Source: a virus | IMG/VR virus record: IMGVR_UViG_3300047369_000561 | Location: 1-50,366 of that record | DNA length: 50,366 nt | Reading direction: 5' to 3' (one strand) | Shown here: positions 35,701 through 42,015 of the stretch, one piece after another | Layout: each line of letters starts with the position of its first letter | How positions within the stretch are numbered: the first letter of the stretch is position 1 | The notes under the pieces: generated by a model | Told to the model about the DNA's origin: nothing | What the model saw: the letters and a program-made list of their open reading frames with translations, nothing else | Database searches by the model: none | Position numbers and translations under genes: made by a program

Positions 35701-38614
35701 CGACGCTATGTTCCGCGCCATGAACTACGACGGCGTCAAATTCCGCCGTGGTCCAGCGGACGAAATCGCCATGTACCGTAGCGAGCAAGTGAGCTCCCTC
35801 ACCAACCCGGCACTCACAATGCCAGAGATGGCCCTGCCAACTGACACGCAGCCACGCATCTACGACGGCACGGGCGACACCCTCGTCGTTGCAATGGAAG
35901 GTGGCGCACCAGACCCAGCGCGTATCGAGGTACGCAACGAGTTGCGGGTGGCGCAAGGCATGGAGCCTGACCTGTCAGAGCTCATGGCCGACATGGAACG
36001 TAGCGCCAATGGCGAATACGAGCCCAAGAAAATCGGCGGCATGGTCCGCACCTACAACCGCTTCATGCGCGGCATCGCCGACCGCATGGACTACCTTGGC
36101 CACAAACAGATCGCCGCTCGTTTCAAGAGCTTCGAGCTGGACCAGCGTCGGGAGCTCTCGAGCTACGTGGCTCCACTCATGGACGCTGTGGGCAGGCTGT
36201 CGGGCGAAGGCCACATCCTCAAGCGGACGTGGGACTACCTCAACGAGCCACGTCGAGGCAAGGGTCGCCACCGTTTGGCCCACCGCCAGTCCGCTTCCGA
36301 GGATCGCGTACTGCTGGCACTTCGTATGGGAGCAGACTCGGACGCCTACCGCGCACTGAGCGAGGACGAGCTATCCGTCTATGGTGAAATCCGCAGCTCT
36401 TACAGCAAGGTCCACGGCGAGATGCGCGCTCAAGGCATTCCAATCGGCGATCTGGGCGACGATTATTTTGGGCAAGTCTGGGATCAGGATCACATTCGCC
36501 GTAACCGAGGGCAGTTCAAGCGCGTGCTGGTTGGCCTCTACAACGCCGAGCGTGGTCTCGAGGTGGGCACCAGCGAACAAGCTGTCACCTCACACCGCAT
36601 GGACGCAGAAGACTTCGCAGAAAAAGTTGTCCGCTCTATCATCGGTGACGACACCAACGGCATCCTCCCTACGACAGACTTCGACGGCAACGGCGCTCCG
36701 ATCAACAGCATCGAGAACAGCCGCGTGCTGCACTTCCAGAAGTACCCGGAGCTGCACAAGCAGGCCATCGAGTTTATGGACGGATCGCTGATGGGTAACG
36801 TCGTGCGCTACATGGATCAGGCGACACGCAAGATTAACCACACCAGGAATTTTGGCCTCTCTGGTCATGCTGTCTACGACTACATCCAAGTGGCGCAGAA
36901 CGGCATGGATGGTGTGGCCAAGTTGCTCAGCGACGAGAAAGTGTTCACCCGCACGGTCACGTCAGTTGGCGAAGGAGGTGCCGACAAAGCTGAGATCAGA
37001 TACAAGGTTCCATCCCCTTACGCCAAGCGGCCCGAGGTGGCTCGTGATGTCGCTGGGATCGTGACCGACATGGTCAACTCAGGTGACGTAGCTGGCGCTC
37101 GTGCTTTCCTAATGAGCCGAGCTCCTCAGTCCGGCCACAGCACAGTAGACCTCGGCTTCGAGCGCCGTGTCGATGCCATCATCGACGGCCTCCGTGACCA
37201 TCGCGGTGAGAGCAAAGGCTTTGCCGAGCCTGACTTCCGCGCACTCGAGCAGAACATGGCCTACACAATGCGGCGCGGCCAAGGGAACAACAAAGAAATG
37301 AACGCCGTCTCTCGCGTGGCCCGACGCTTTAACAACGTCACGCTCTTGGCCTTCACGACCCTGACCTCCCTGACCGACCTCAGCATGCCTCTGCTTCGCA
37401 CGGGCGACATGAAGGCGTTCGTCCGGGGGTGGAAGACATACCTCAAGGCGGTCGCCTCAGAGGACAATGAGACCAAGCGGGCTCTGCGTCGTATCGGCGT
37501 AGGCATGGACGGCGTGGTTTCCTCCCGTCTGACTGAGATGTCGGGCGACGGCATCGACGTGATGCAGGACATGTTCTTCCGTGGCACGGGCCTGACAGGC
37601 TGGACCAACATGAACAGCCAAATCTCCGGGCTCATCGGCCTCGAGAGCTTTAAGGCCGAGCAGGCTAAGGCTGTTAAGCTGCGCAACAAGAGCGCCTCCA
37701 TGGCCGAGCAGAGCCCCGCCTTTAAGAAGGCGTTCCGCTACCTCGCGCACTTTGGTCTCGACTTCCGCAAGGACACCTTCGAGCTCGACGATCCTGCCGT
37801 GGCAAACGCAGTAAACCAGTTCGTGAGCGAGACAATCTTTGCGCCGAACCCGAACCAGCTCCCTTCGTGGGCGAACAATGGCCCATGGTTCAAGACGGTG
37901 GCTCAGCTCAAGTCGTTCCCAATGATGTATGAGCGCTTGGTCTCGACCCTGCTGTTCAACAAGGACGACGGCATCATCACTGGCTCTGGCCTGCGTGAAG
38001 CCATCCGAGCGGGCGACCTCAAGACCGCAGCCGAATACTTCGGGCCTGCTGGCGTTATGGTGCTGGCTCCGCTGTTCGGTATGGGCGCAAACGCAACCAA
38101 GGATTTGGTTATGGGCCGAGGTGGCGAGGACGACGACGAGTTCTTCCGCGTGGCCTCCAAGCGCTTCAGCGAGGACTTCATTGTCAAAGGCATCCTCGAG
38201 GACCAAGAGACCTTCGATGCCTTCATGGGCCACTACCTCTCCGGCCTGTTCACCTCGGGTGGCCTCGGCCTGCTTGGGCAGATGACCTACGACGCTGGAG
38301 CTCAGCTCGACAACGACGCCTACGGTCGTGAGCGGATCGCCAGCCTGATGATGGGTCCATCGTTCTCGGCTGTTCTGGATGGTGTGAAGGTCGCCACTGG
38401 CGTCCTGTCCATCCCAGACCCAGACGGCCAAGCCAAGCGCCGCACGGCAGTGCGCACCGTGACCGGACGCATTCCGGTGGCGGGCCAGATGAGACCGTTC
38501 CGTGAGGGCGTAGTGGACGCTGTCGCAGGTGAGACCGAAGAGCAAGGCAAGCAAACTGCCAGCTACGGCGTCAAAAGCTACGGTTCGAGCGTAAGCGGAT
38601 ACGGAAAATCATGA
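29732..38614 (+). CDS. giant multidomain virion protein (metallopeptidase-like and ART-like regions)
   Basis: A 2960-residue protein, probably packed in the head and ejected with DNA. Residues about 124-235 are Ala/Gly-rich glycine-zipper helices that could insert in membranes; 340-460 is an acidic linker. H1084-E-M-M-H1088 with E1147 in SPQEFFAN forms an HExxH zinc metallopeptidase signature. Residues about 1790-2025 contain GAAIYISTS and end MNYDGVKF...EIAMYRSEQVSSL, a pattern I associate with ADP-ribosyltransferase-like or polyvalent-protein domains (tentative). The last 700 residues are helical with hydrophobic runs, like the membrane-interacting ends of ejection proteins. It overlaps the spanin start by 4 bp. 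I found no RNA polymerase motifs. Confidence 0.8.
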   Translation: MAFGSRSGARSGGTPSYARDMDGTTLLRNPSFLADLRDYYGKRGVHIDDDYDLVSRFHRDQTFMGMNTIGGIGGILSAKSASKENRAQQKRLRQAFQKLPMFFQPGGVGTDRAAGNIAAAVALDPLNLVGFGAGAGAGAGIKAIQGGAAAGKAARAGAKAGALRGAIAEGAAGAVAGGVMSGVQQGIDLELGIQDNFSVGRLGFDAAAEGVMGGALGSAFGAAGGALSTLRAHRPTRIAAVKKINPALDDAAINAMSDDQMAALLRQGGVDATELDKAGAQTEMAMPTTLGEYGAPSGVVEGEAMPSEFPQYGAPGGTGTPPGLAPGTTVGLPPSPAMPTTLDLPDLTILPDEGLSSAKADADAKLEKIQADKAADPEYKPDDAEAELSEIQRALDAETQRRAEAAETPNAESPEAPEGAEAPDATDEAPVAAAPKIRAGKAAQALADANGVDIPTVFAGQRTVNKTQVQEYITQRASDEITSDPIMVSAEGSLSKVVSDVETAGGDVTDRKRIMAELEREIADLQELAGAKRLYDESRAFAQKQARADKKAAGAVAETGPAPTTTRLQKKQIAARKRDILENDPTLTDEQAESAATNSVLGVKEESVPSNYGETKGGSTTARAGRALEEGTEAAGKSIEVRTDVRTGEKFYSTRTAKMLRRGFDVGDGRTVINKSDVPTRGNMPREEAVATAETNARNGSGPTVVGFTAKVPTRAHGGKMIERGETGYADGLSGKIFADLSDYEKVTGRAAPDFTASDRMLAEEAFRNEEISAAEAAELVRQHDANQVAGSYNSLHNVPTRKGNLVAAIRFGADGEVRVIGTNQEDAEVGLRAMLSKRGGPESNPANWELRYVARPTVNSNKAKVRAFEEADPGETLEQAAISPRADGTQEGGAPRLDDISEETAPLTPDQKQKLKEVFQLLPGSRGIIQSLEMGGATYGMIWKHIEGLQSIGWLRTEEGLDRLIEGLGKAYEVQAQLFPRGVRLPEVERAEALREVEALLGGLDDTERKNITAFFDDMQTGGAPFMEADARSPSYNMRNGEINSTVGMPFRPRSSDAMPFAGEPKADDVNSMFEAKSPVVMHEMMHWLYRHGMTAKERQFFWESTRKFYTDGTLDMTKLDPFIPATRKNGNVTAGPTNAFDSPQEFFANQGVMYYMQREAQTPEMKSFWNKLAHRAAEFIKLVLGKQVDDDLRPLFSRLLSDKDGERFRLHQTAKPRRDEGIHILARFDQQLELEDKLAEAMAAEDDLSIVESARELLDYLNSIGTSAAEAQMIANRQGTKPRTTGVFKVVRPQYNAIKAMRENLYEIITGSAADQGDDGAYTALGSGFQIEGGTDKAGMIKDLYEAEDGTGLWSLLRKVDDLYSAQYELVEKGQLSRQGRTGRVSLSAEADAEVRKQTNRAKAYLERQSDLAARLDEDNVSLGDALLDQETVLDEADLPDGSVVSVGSLSIRDMMKEIHRLRNEPASRHLAHLVGRRMRAGELPLRDPNIDEETALEFRDMTTEQVADAVFDLLEYETSATDFTDDDLIYALAELKSRIDVKEGVVSWEADFAADMKADQSYSNYMSARPTIYQLQRRMDIRGGGAESMRTMFGRLLNMRGKGVSRPGDGNLPMESDAAAIIGGTFSSSDGPLLETSSSFRELRNKLRGVTKGIARGDDSAIADIADMAVRASMSPRERELLAQLGDNVGETVAKRLRGEDTGISALPNRTEVDDVLRKAQGNVSYVINGLIKDDAARKRYYRSGLYGDMDSVLANKPYADVFDAQKALPPSVAPDVAREIMRSGGERLARGVEGYTSGTAGEGQIFYAQTPDGVQNHNGGVFSGGPAGAAIYISTSPQGVGQRRRPGKAVMPAITEELKSRLAFLEARLKKVRGKIDEGGEHLTVHKSERNNLLKNIKSIRNAMAENNTPALGVTPVIMAGRSIADLTSGTTHNTSEGLPRAIADYLARTNPSAAQSYRAELINKETVKGSELMQALTRSVGANRLDAMFRAMNYDGVKFRRGPADEIAMYRSEQVSSLTNPALTMPEMALPTDTQPRIYDGTGDTLVVAMEGGAPDPARIEVRNELRVAQGMEPDLSELMADMERSANGEYEPKKIGGMVRTYNRFMRGIADRMDYLGHKQIAARFKSFELDQRRELSSYVAPLMDAVGRLSGEGHILKRTWDYLNEPRRGKGRHRLAHRQSASEDRVLLALRMGADSDAYRALSEDELSVYGEIRSSYSKVHGEMRAQGIPIGDLGDDYFGQVWDQDHIRRNRGQFKRVLVGLYNAERGLEVGTSEQAVTSHRMDAEDFAEKVVRSIIGDDTNGILPTTDFDGNGAPINSIENSRVLHFQKYPELHKQAIEFMDGSLMGNVVRYMDQATRKINHTRNFGLSGHAVYDYIQVAQNGMDGVAKLLSDEKVFTRTVTSVGEGGADKAEIRYKVPSPYAKRPEVARDVAGIVTDMVNSGDVAGARAFLMSRAPQSGHSTVDLGFERRVDAIIDGLRDHRGESKGFAEPDFRALEQNMAYTMRRGQGNNKEMNAVSRVARRFNNVTLLAFTTLTSLTDLSMPLLRTGDMKAFVRGWKTYLKAVASEDNETKRALRRIGVGMDGVVSSRLTEMSGDGIDVMQDMFFRGTGLTGWTNMNSQISGLIGLESFKAEQAKAVKLRNKSASMAEQSPAFKKAFRYLAHFGLDFRKDTFELDDPAVANAVNQFVSETIFAPNPNQLPSWANNGPWFKTVAQLKSFPMMYERLVSTLLFNKDDGIITGSGLREAIRAGDLKTAAEYFGPAGVMVLAPLFGMGANATKDLVMGRGGEDDDEFFRVASKRFSEDFIVKGILEDQETFDAFMGHYLSGLFTSGGLGLLGQMTYDAGAQLDNDAYGRERIASLMMGPSFSAVLDGVKVATGVLSIPDPDGQAKRRTAVRTVTGRIPVAGQMRPFREGVVDAVAGETEEQGKQTASYGVKSYGSSVSGYGKS

Positions 38615-38856
38615 TGATGAAAATGTTTCAGGCGGTGGTCAATCTTTCGGCCACCGCTCTAGTCGGTCTCGCCGCCGTGTTCGGCGTGCTGATCTACATG
38701 CGAGGACAGCAAAATGGAAAAGCTAAGACAATGGCTCGGATTGAGCAGCAAGAGCTCCGAGGGGCCGCAGCCGCTCGGTCTATTCGCAGTGCTGTTCGTG
38801 GCCATTCTGCTGCTGCTGTTGATCGGCGGCTGCACGACGAGGGCTGGATGCGGTAG
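38611..38856 (+). CDS. inner-membrane spanin (Rz-like)
   Basis: An 81-residue type-II membrane protein: TM segment at about residues 10-30 (NLSATALVGLAAVFGVLIYM), then a charged helical periplasmic part ending VDRRLHDEGWMR, a terminal pattern typical of short Rz-like spanins. It starts within the stop of the giant gene (ATGA overlap); ATG codons at 38611, 38614 and 38623 are all possible. The outer spanin gene lies inside and beyond it in another frame. Together they would bridge inner and outer membrane to fuse them in the last step of lysis of Gram-negative hosts. Confidence 0.8.
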   Translation: MMMKMFQAVVNLSATALVGLAAVFGVLIYMRGQQNGKAKTMARIEQQELRGAAAARSIRSAVRGHSAAAVDRRLHDEGWMR

Positions 38857-38950
38857 CTGGGACTACATCTACGTGGCCCCAGAGGACACGTTCGAGACCA
38901 AGCGCCAAGTCCTAGCCCACAACCTCGTGGTCAAAGAGCTGTGCGCTTAG
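38714..38950 (+). CDS. outer-membrane spanin lipoprotein (Rz1-like), overlapping Rz-like gene
   Basis: A 78-residue protein whose signal segment at about residues 22-38 (LFAVLFVAILLLLLIGG) ends in the lipobox I-G-G-C, with acylated Cys at 40. The mature part has a second Cys, an aromatic-Ile-Tyr motif (WDYIYV) and ends HNLVVKELC, a pattern shared by small o-spanins. It starts inside the Rz-like gene in the +1 frame and extends 94 bp beyond it, the classic nested spanin arrangement. GAGGACAG at 38702 serves as ribosome site. The N-terminus before the signal is unusually long (about 21 residues). Confidence 0.8.
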   Translation: MEKLRQWLGLSSKSSEGPQPLGLFAVLFVAILLLLLIGGCTTRAGCGSWDYIYVAPEDTFETKRQVLAHNLVVKELCA

Positions 38951-39140
38951 CCGCCATTACGGCGTTTCGCCTGTGGAGACTGACGGACAGAGCGCGTCGG
39001 AAATTTTCTTCTGCCTCATCGTCCTCCGACGAGATTGCCGCGACCACCTCGCCAAGCGCTGCCGCGAGCGCATAGACTGCGCCAATGCCTGTCGGCGTGC
39101 CGAGGTCGCCTTCCGCCTCCTTGCCACCCTCAAACGCCAT
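38931..39140 (-). CDS. small protein at the 3' end of the recombination operon
   Basis: A 69-residue protein: MAFEGGKEAEGDLG, then an Ala-rich helix (GAVYALAAALGEVVAAI), an acidic patch and a basic end. I choose the ATG at 39140 because it overlaps the upstream gene by only 11 bp with a GGTGAG ribosome site. In-frame starts at 39293 would give 120 residues but a 164-bp out-of-frame overlap with the diphosphohydrolase gene, less likely though not excluded. It converges on the spanin gene with a 20-bp overlap. Function unknown. Confidence 0.5.
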   Translation of the reverse strand: MAFEGGKEAEGDLGTPTGIGAVYALAAALGEVVAAISSEDDEAEENFRRALSVSLHRRNAVMAAKRTAL

Positions 39141-39606
39141 GGCCGCTAGTCTCACCACTGGCGAAGGTGATGCTGTCAGCGACGTTCCGCTCTCGGGTGC
39201 GCTGCTCATCTCGGGCTCGTTCGGCTGCTCGATGGAGCTCGGCGATGCTAATGTTGCTGTCGAGTTTTCGGTCGGGTGGGCTTGGTCGGTCATCGTTTCC
39301 GGCTCCGCGTAAATGGATGGACAGCAGCATGAGGATGCACGCCCCTGCATGTGCGAGGTGAGGCAGGCTGGTCTCGTCGTCGAACTCGTCGCGCTCGTGC
39401 CAAGCCATAAGGTGGTTCAACGCGGCCCTGTAGAGCTGGCTGTGGTTCACGCCCCGCTCCCAGTTCCTGTCCTCGTACTTGTGCGCGCCATAGGTGAACG
39501 CCAGCGCTATCTCGCGCAGGGCATCTGTCGGCAGCAGGTCGAGGCGGTTCTTGAATTTGTCGAATTTCACCCCGGTCTTGCCGAGGTCGTCCATCGAGTT
39601 TGCCAT
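39130..39606 (-). CDS. dATP/dGTP diphosphohydrolase (DUF5664 family, MazG-like)
   Basis: A 158-residue protein of the dGTP_diPhyd_N/DUF5664 family: FTYGAHKYEDRNWERG near residues 38-53, then AALNHLMAWHERDEFDDETSLPHLAHA, the conserved metal-binding NH...E..DEE...H core. Members hydrolyse deoxypurine triphosphates to monophosphates and change the nucleotide pool; relatives supply dGMP for 2-aminoadenine DNA in some phages. No PurZ or DNA polymerase is visible in this window, so that pathway cannot be claimed. The start at 39606 shares a base with the stop of the exonuclease gene (TGATG). The C-terminal 55 residues are a charged tail beyond the domain. Confidence 0.88.
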   Translation of the reverse strand: MANSMDDLGKTGVKFDKFKNRLDLLPTDALREIALAFTYGAHKYEDRNWERGVNHSQLYRAALNHLMAWHERDEFDDETSLPHLAHAGACILMLLSIHLRGAGNDDRPSPPDRKLDSNISIAELHRAAERARDEQRTRERNVADSITFASGETSGHGV

Positions 39607-40511
39607 CAGATTTTGTCTCCGGGTGCCCACGTTTTGTAGTGGTCGCAGGGGTCGTCGCGGACTTCCTTCAGCTTGTTACAGAACCAAGCGCCCTCGCCTG
39701 TCGGCTTCGAGTGGACACAGGTTCGGCACACTGTCTCAGGAGCCAGCCCTTCCCAGCAGGCGTCCCGCTTGGAGCAGAAGCGACAACCAAAAAAGTTGGG
39801 GCCATCGTTTGTGATGCGGCGTCCGTCGCCGCTCTCGAGTACGCGCTCAGCCTTGGCGAGCAACCCCTCGTATCGGAACTGATCGAACGCGATGATCTCA
39901 GCGTGATAGTCCGACGTGTTCTTGTTGTAGGCGATGAACAGGGCGTTCCGCATGCCACTCGCGCCCATGTAAAACTGGCACTGGTCTGCGTAGTGGCTGT
40001 GGCTACTGGCGACGCCGACCTTCACGAACTTCTTCCAGCTCGCGTCGTTCATCGACTTGATCTCTAGCAAGTAGACCTCGCCGTCTGGCCCCTCGACCTT
40101 GCCGTCGATGTTCGAGCGAACGTGGCCACCGTGGCTGTGGTAGGCGAACTGGCGACCGTCGGTCCCACGATCCCAAATCTGGAACCCGGCCTTCTTCAGG
40201 TCGAAGATCACGTCTTCCTCGATCCTGTGACCGTCACGGAAGATGCGTCGAACTCGAGGTGGGAAATCGTTGTCGGGAAACCCGCGCAGCCCGAAGGCTA
40301 CGCTGGCATCACAGTCCTTGCCGACCATCGAGCCGCCTATGTACGAGCGGGGTTTGCCCCCGTCTTTGCGTTCATAGGCGGTGTCGATAGCCTGCACGAC
40401 CTCCTCCGCCCAAGACTGTGAGGTCTTGACCGGAGCAGTTTCGCTGCTCTCAGCCCAAGGCTGGGGAGCCTTGGATGGAGCAATCTCGTCTTCTTCCCAA
40501 GGGGCTGACAT
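39606..40511 (-). CDS. PD-(D/E)XK exonuclease, Cas4/AddB-like, with Fe-S-type cysteines
   Basis: A 301-residue nuclease that likely resects DNA ends for recombination with the SSB and the ATPase of the same operon. The catalytic core is H95, E98, D136 and E150-I-K152 (NIDGKVEG, YLLEIKS). C67 plus C243-x2-C246-x5-C252 matches the one-plus-three cysteine pattern of the 4Fe-4S cluster in AddB and Cas4 nucleases. A further group, C262, C265, C278 and C289, might bind zinc. The N-terminal 40 residues are a disordered triple repeat around Trp (PWEE, PWAE, SWAE). Start at ATG 40511 rather than TTG 40514, giving a TGATG link to the SSB gene. Confidence 0.88.
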   Translation of the reverse strand: MSAPWEEDEIAPSKAPQPWAESSETAPVKTSQSWAEEVVQAIDTAYERKDGGKPRSYIGGSMVGKDCDASVAFGLRGFPDNDFPPRVRRIFRDGHRIEEDVIFDLKKAGFQIWDRGTDGRQFAYHSHGGHVRSNIDGKVEGPDGEVYLLEIKSMNDASWKKFVKVGVASSHSHYADQCQFYMGASGMRNALFIAYNKNTSDYHAEIIAFDQFRYEGLLAKAERVLESGDGRRITNDGPNFFGCRFCSKRDACWEGLAPETVCRTCVHSKPTGEGAWFCNKLKEVRDDPCDHYKTWAPGDKI

Positions 40512-40927
40512 CAAAACGGGATGTCGTCGTCGAACTTAGCAGCCGAGGCAGACACCTGCGACTGGACTGGCATGACGTTCGCCAGCTCGGGGAACTCGCT
40601 GTACTCATTTGACTTGAGCACAACAACCAGCTCTTTGCCGACGTACCAGTCCACGCCCTTGCTCGCGAATTGCTTGGGCGTTGGGTGATCCAAGGCCGTG
40701 GCGATCATCAGCATGCGCTTCCGGTTGAACTCGACTTGCTTGGGCTTTTCGGGGTCAAAGCGCATGTTCACAAATGCTGAGCCCTTCTCGTTTTTCAGCC
40801 GCATCTTCAGCATTTTGGTTGCGTCGTCGAACATGGCAGTCTCGATGGAGACCTTGTGCATCCCCGGCTTGAGGAGCTCACTGCCCCCAAGCTCGATGCC
40901 TTCAGCGTTAAGATCAAAAAAACTCAT
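40511..40927 (-). CDS. single-stranded DNA-binding protein with DDDIPF tail
   Basis: A 138-residue protein. Residues 20-105 look like an OB-type beta fold and resemble phage DUF669-like SSBs; the C-terminus is Asp-rich and ends DDDIPF, the same tip as E. coli SSB that recruits partner proteins. It probably coats ssDNA during replication and recombination and hands it to the Sak4-like ATPase encoded upstream. It starts 15 bp after that gene and its stop overlaps the exonuclease start. The exact SSB subfamily is uncertain; the tail is the strongest evidence. Confidence 0.82.
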   Translation of the reverse strand: MSFFDLNAEGIELGGSELLKPGMHKVSIETAMFDDATKMLKMRLKNEKGSAFVNMRFDPEKPKQVEFNRKRMLMIATALDHPTPKQFASKGVDWYVGKELVVVLKSNEYSEFPELANVMPVQSQVSASAAKFDDDIPF

Positions 40928-40942
40928 TCAATCAGTCTCTCT

Positions 40943-41704
40943 CTACTGTGCTGCCGAGCTCAAGCGGTCGAGCAGCGTGGTTATGTTGGAGCATTCCTCG
41001 ATTGGCTTCAGGACATTGTGCGGGTCACGCGCTTTGCCGTGGAAGCCGTTGACCTCGTCTGTGATGACGAGGCGACGCACGCGAGGAGCAGTGCCATCTT
41101 TTCCGGGGTCCATCTCTTTGGCCCCCGCAAAAACGTAGTCGAACAATGAGGGGACATGCTTCGCCACAGCGTTACCTTTAACGAGCGGCCAATACTGGGT
41201 CCGCCCGTCATTATCGGACTCTTCCTTGGCCAGACAGGTAACGAGAACGTGCATGTCGCTCTTGTCTCTGATCCACTTCAAAGCCCCGAGCATGTCGCGG
41301 CTGTAGTCTGACCAGATTTCGAACTTGTTCTTATTCCCCTCGTGTTTTTTCTCGAGGTGGTTCAGCAGGCGCTCACTCAGCTCAGTCAGGCTGTCGATGG
41401 CACACCATTTGTAGCCGCGTTCTTTGAACTCAGGGGTCTGCATGATCTTCGTGATACCCACGAAGGAGAGCTTGCCTGCCTCGGGGTCGTGCTTGCCGTC
41501 CCAACTTGAGAACGGCATGAAGTCGATGTTGCTCGCGCCGAGGGATTTCAGCCCGCCCTCACCTGAAATGATAACACCCGGCCCGAAGTGCTCTTGGTAG
41601 TGCATGCACGCTGTGGTCTTGCCCCAACCGTGATGTGCATAGAGCAGGGTCTTAGTCGGCTCGAGCTTGGCGATGTCTTTGGTCGAAAAAATTGGAAGTG
41701 TCAT
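40943..41704 (-). CDS. Sak4-like RecA-fold ATPase (AAA_24 phage recombinase)
   Basis: A 253-residue ATPase. Walker A is HHGWGKTT at residues 24-31 and Walker B ends at D104 in KWCAIDS; a following VLVTCLAKEE segment fits a sensor strand, and the acidic/Lys-rich region near 185-225 contains VPSLFDYVFA. This matches the phage nucleotide-binding AAA_24 (Sak4-type) family, which promotes single-strand annealing with a phage SSB. It is the first gene of the minus-strand operon and is transcribed from the dyad operator region at 41725-41802. A GAGAG ribosome site precedes the start. Confidence 0.85.
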   Translation of the reverse strand: MTLPIFSTKDIAKLEPTKTLLYAHHGWGKTTACMHYQEHFGPGVIISGEGGLKSLGASNIDFMPFSSWDGKHDPEAGKLSFVGITKIMQTPEFKERGYKWCAIDSLTELSERLLNHLEKKHEGNKNKFEIWSDYSRDMLGALKWIRDKSDMHVLVTCLAKEESDNDGRTQYWPLVKGNAVAKHVPSLFDYVFAGAKEMDPGKDGTAPRVRRLVITDEVNGFHGKARDPHNVLKPIEECSNITTLLDRLSSAAQ

Positions 41705-41724
41705 TGGCTCTCTCGTTTTTGTCC

Positions 41725-41802
41725 TTTCCGATTGGAAGAGATTGGACTTGTTTAAAGAGTTAGACTGAGATAGTCAACACCTCTTAAACAACCAATCGGA
41801 AA
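41725..41802. promoter_or_regulatory. long dyad operator and divergent promoters between recombination operon and repressor gene
   Basis: Outer arms TTTCCGATTGG (41725-41735) and CCAATCGGAAA (41792-41802) are perfect inverted repeats. Inner arms GTTTAAAGAG (41750-41759) and CTCTTAAAC (41781-41789), then GTTAGACT (41759-41766) and AGTCAAC (41772-41778), pair with one extra A each in the left arm. GATTGG recurs at 41740-41745. A minus-strand promoter candidate is TTGACT with TTAAAC about 16 bp on. The arrangement suits control by the small HTH protein encoded just downstream. Confidence 0.7.
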
Positions 41803-41808
41803 AAAACG

Positions 41809-42015
41809 ATGAGCGACCAACCCATTCTAAACGTGAGAAAGTTAATCGACAGCCTTGGTGGGGCACGAGCCGTGGCCAGCCTCACGGGACGCACACGCGC
41901 TGGCGTGTACTATTGGATTAAGAAAAATCGGATTGGATCGGATGATCTGACGGTGATCTGGTCGAAGACCCGGATCGACTGGACCAAGTTCGTAGAGCGA
42001 GGTGCCGCCGTATGA
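41809..42015 (+). CDS. Cro/YdaS-like HTH repressor
   Basis: A 68-residue DNA-binding protein. A helix-turn-helix lies at about residues 14-40 (GGARAVASLTGRTRAGVYYWIKKNRI), very like the Cro/CI-type small regulators whose second helix starts at the TGRT turn. Its gene begins next to the divergent dyad operator, so it likely controls the minus-strand recombination operon and itself. It overlaps the prim-pol/helicase start by 4 bp (ATGA), tying regulator and replication protein in one transcript. No larger CI-like repressor is apparent in the window. Confidence 0.78.
   Translation: MSDQPILNVRKLIDSLGGARAVASLTGRTRAGVYYWIKKNRIGSDDLTVIWSKTRIDWTKFVERGAAV

Noticed and set aside
29732-38614. Virion RNA polymerase in the giant protein (N4-like)
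   Set aside because: I see none of the single-subunit polymerase motifs; the length alone is not evidence.
38931-39293. Longer 120-residue version of the gene at 39140
   Set aside because: It needs a 164-bp out-of-frame overlap, while the later start has a ribosome site and an 11-bp overlap like other genes in the operon.
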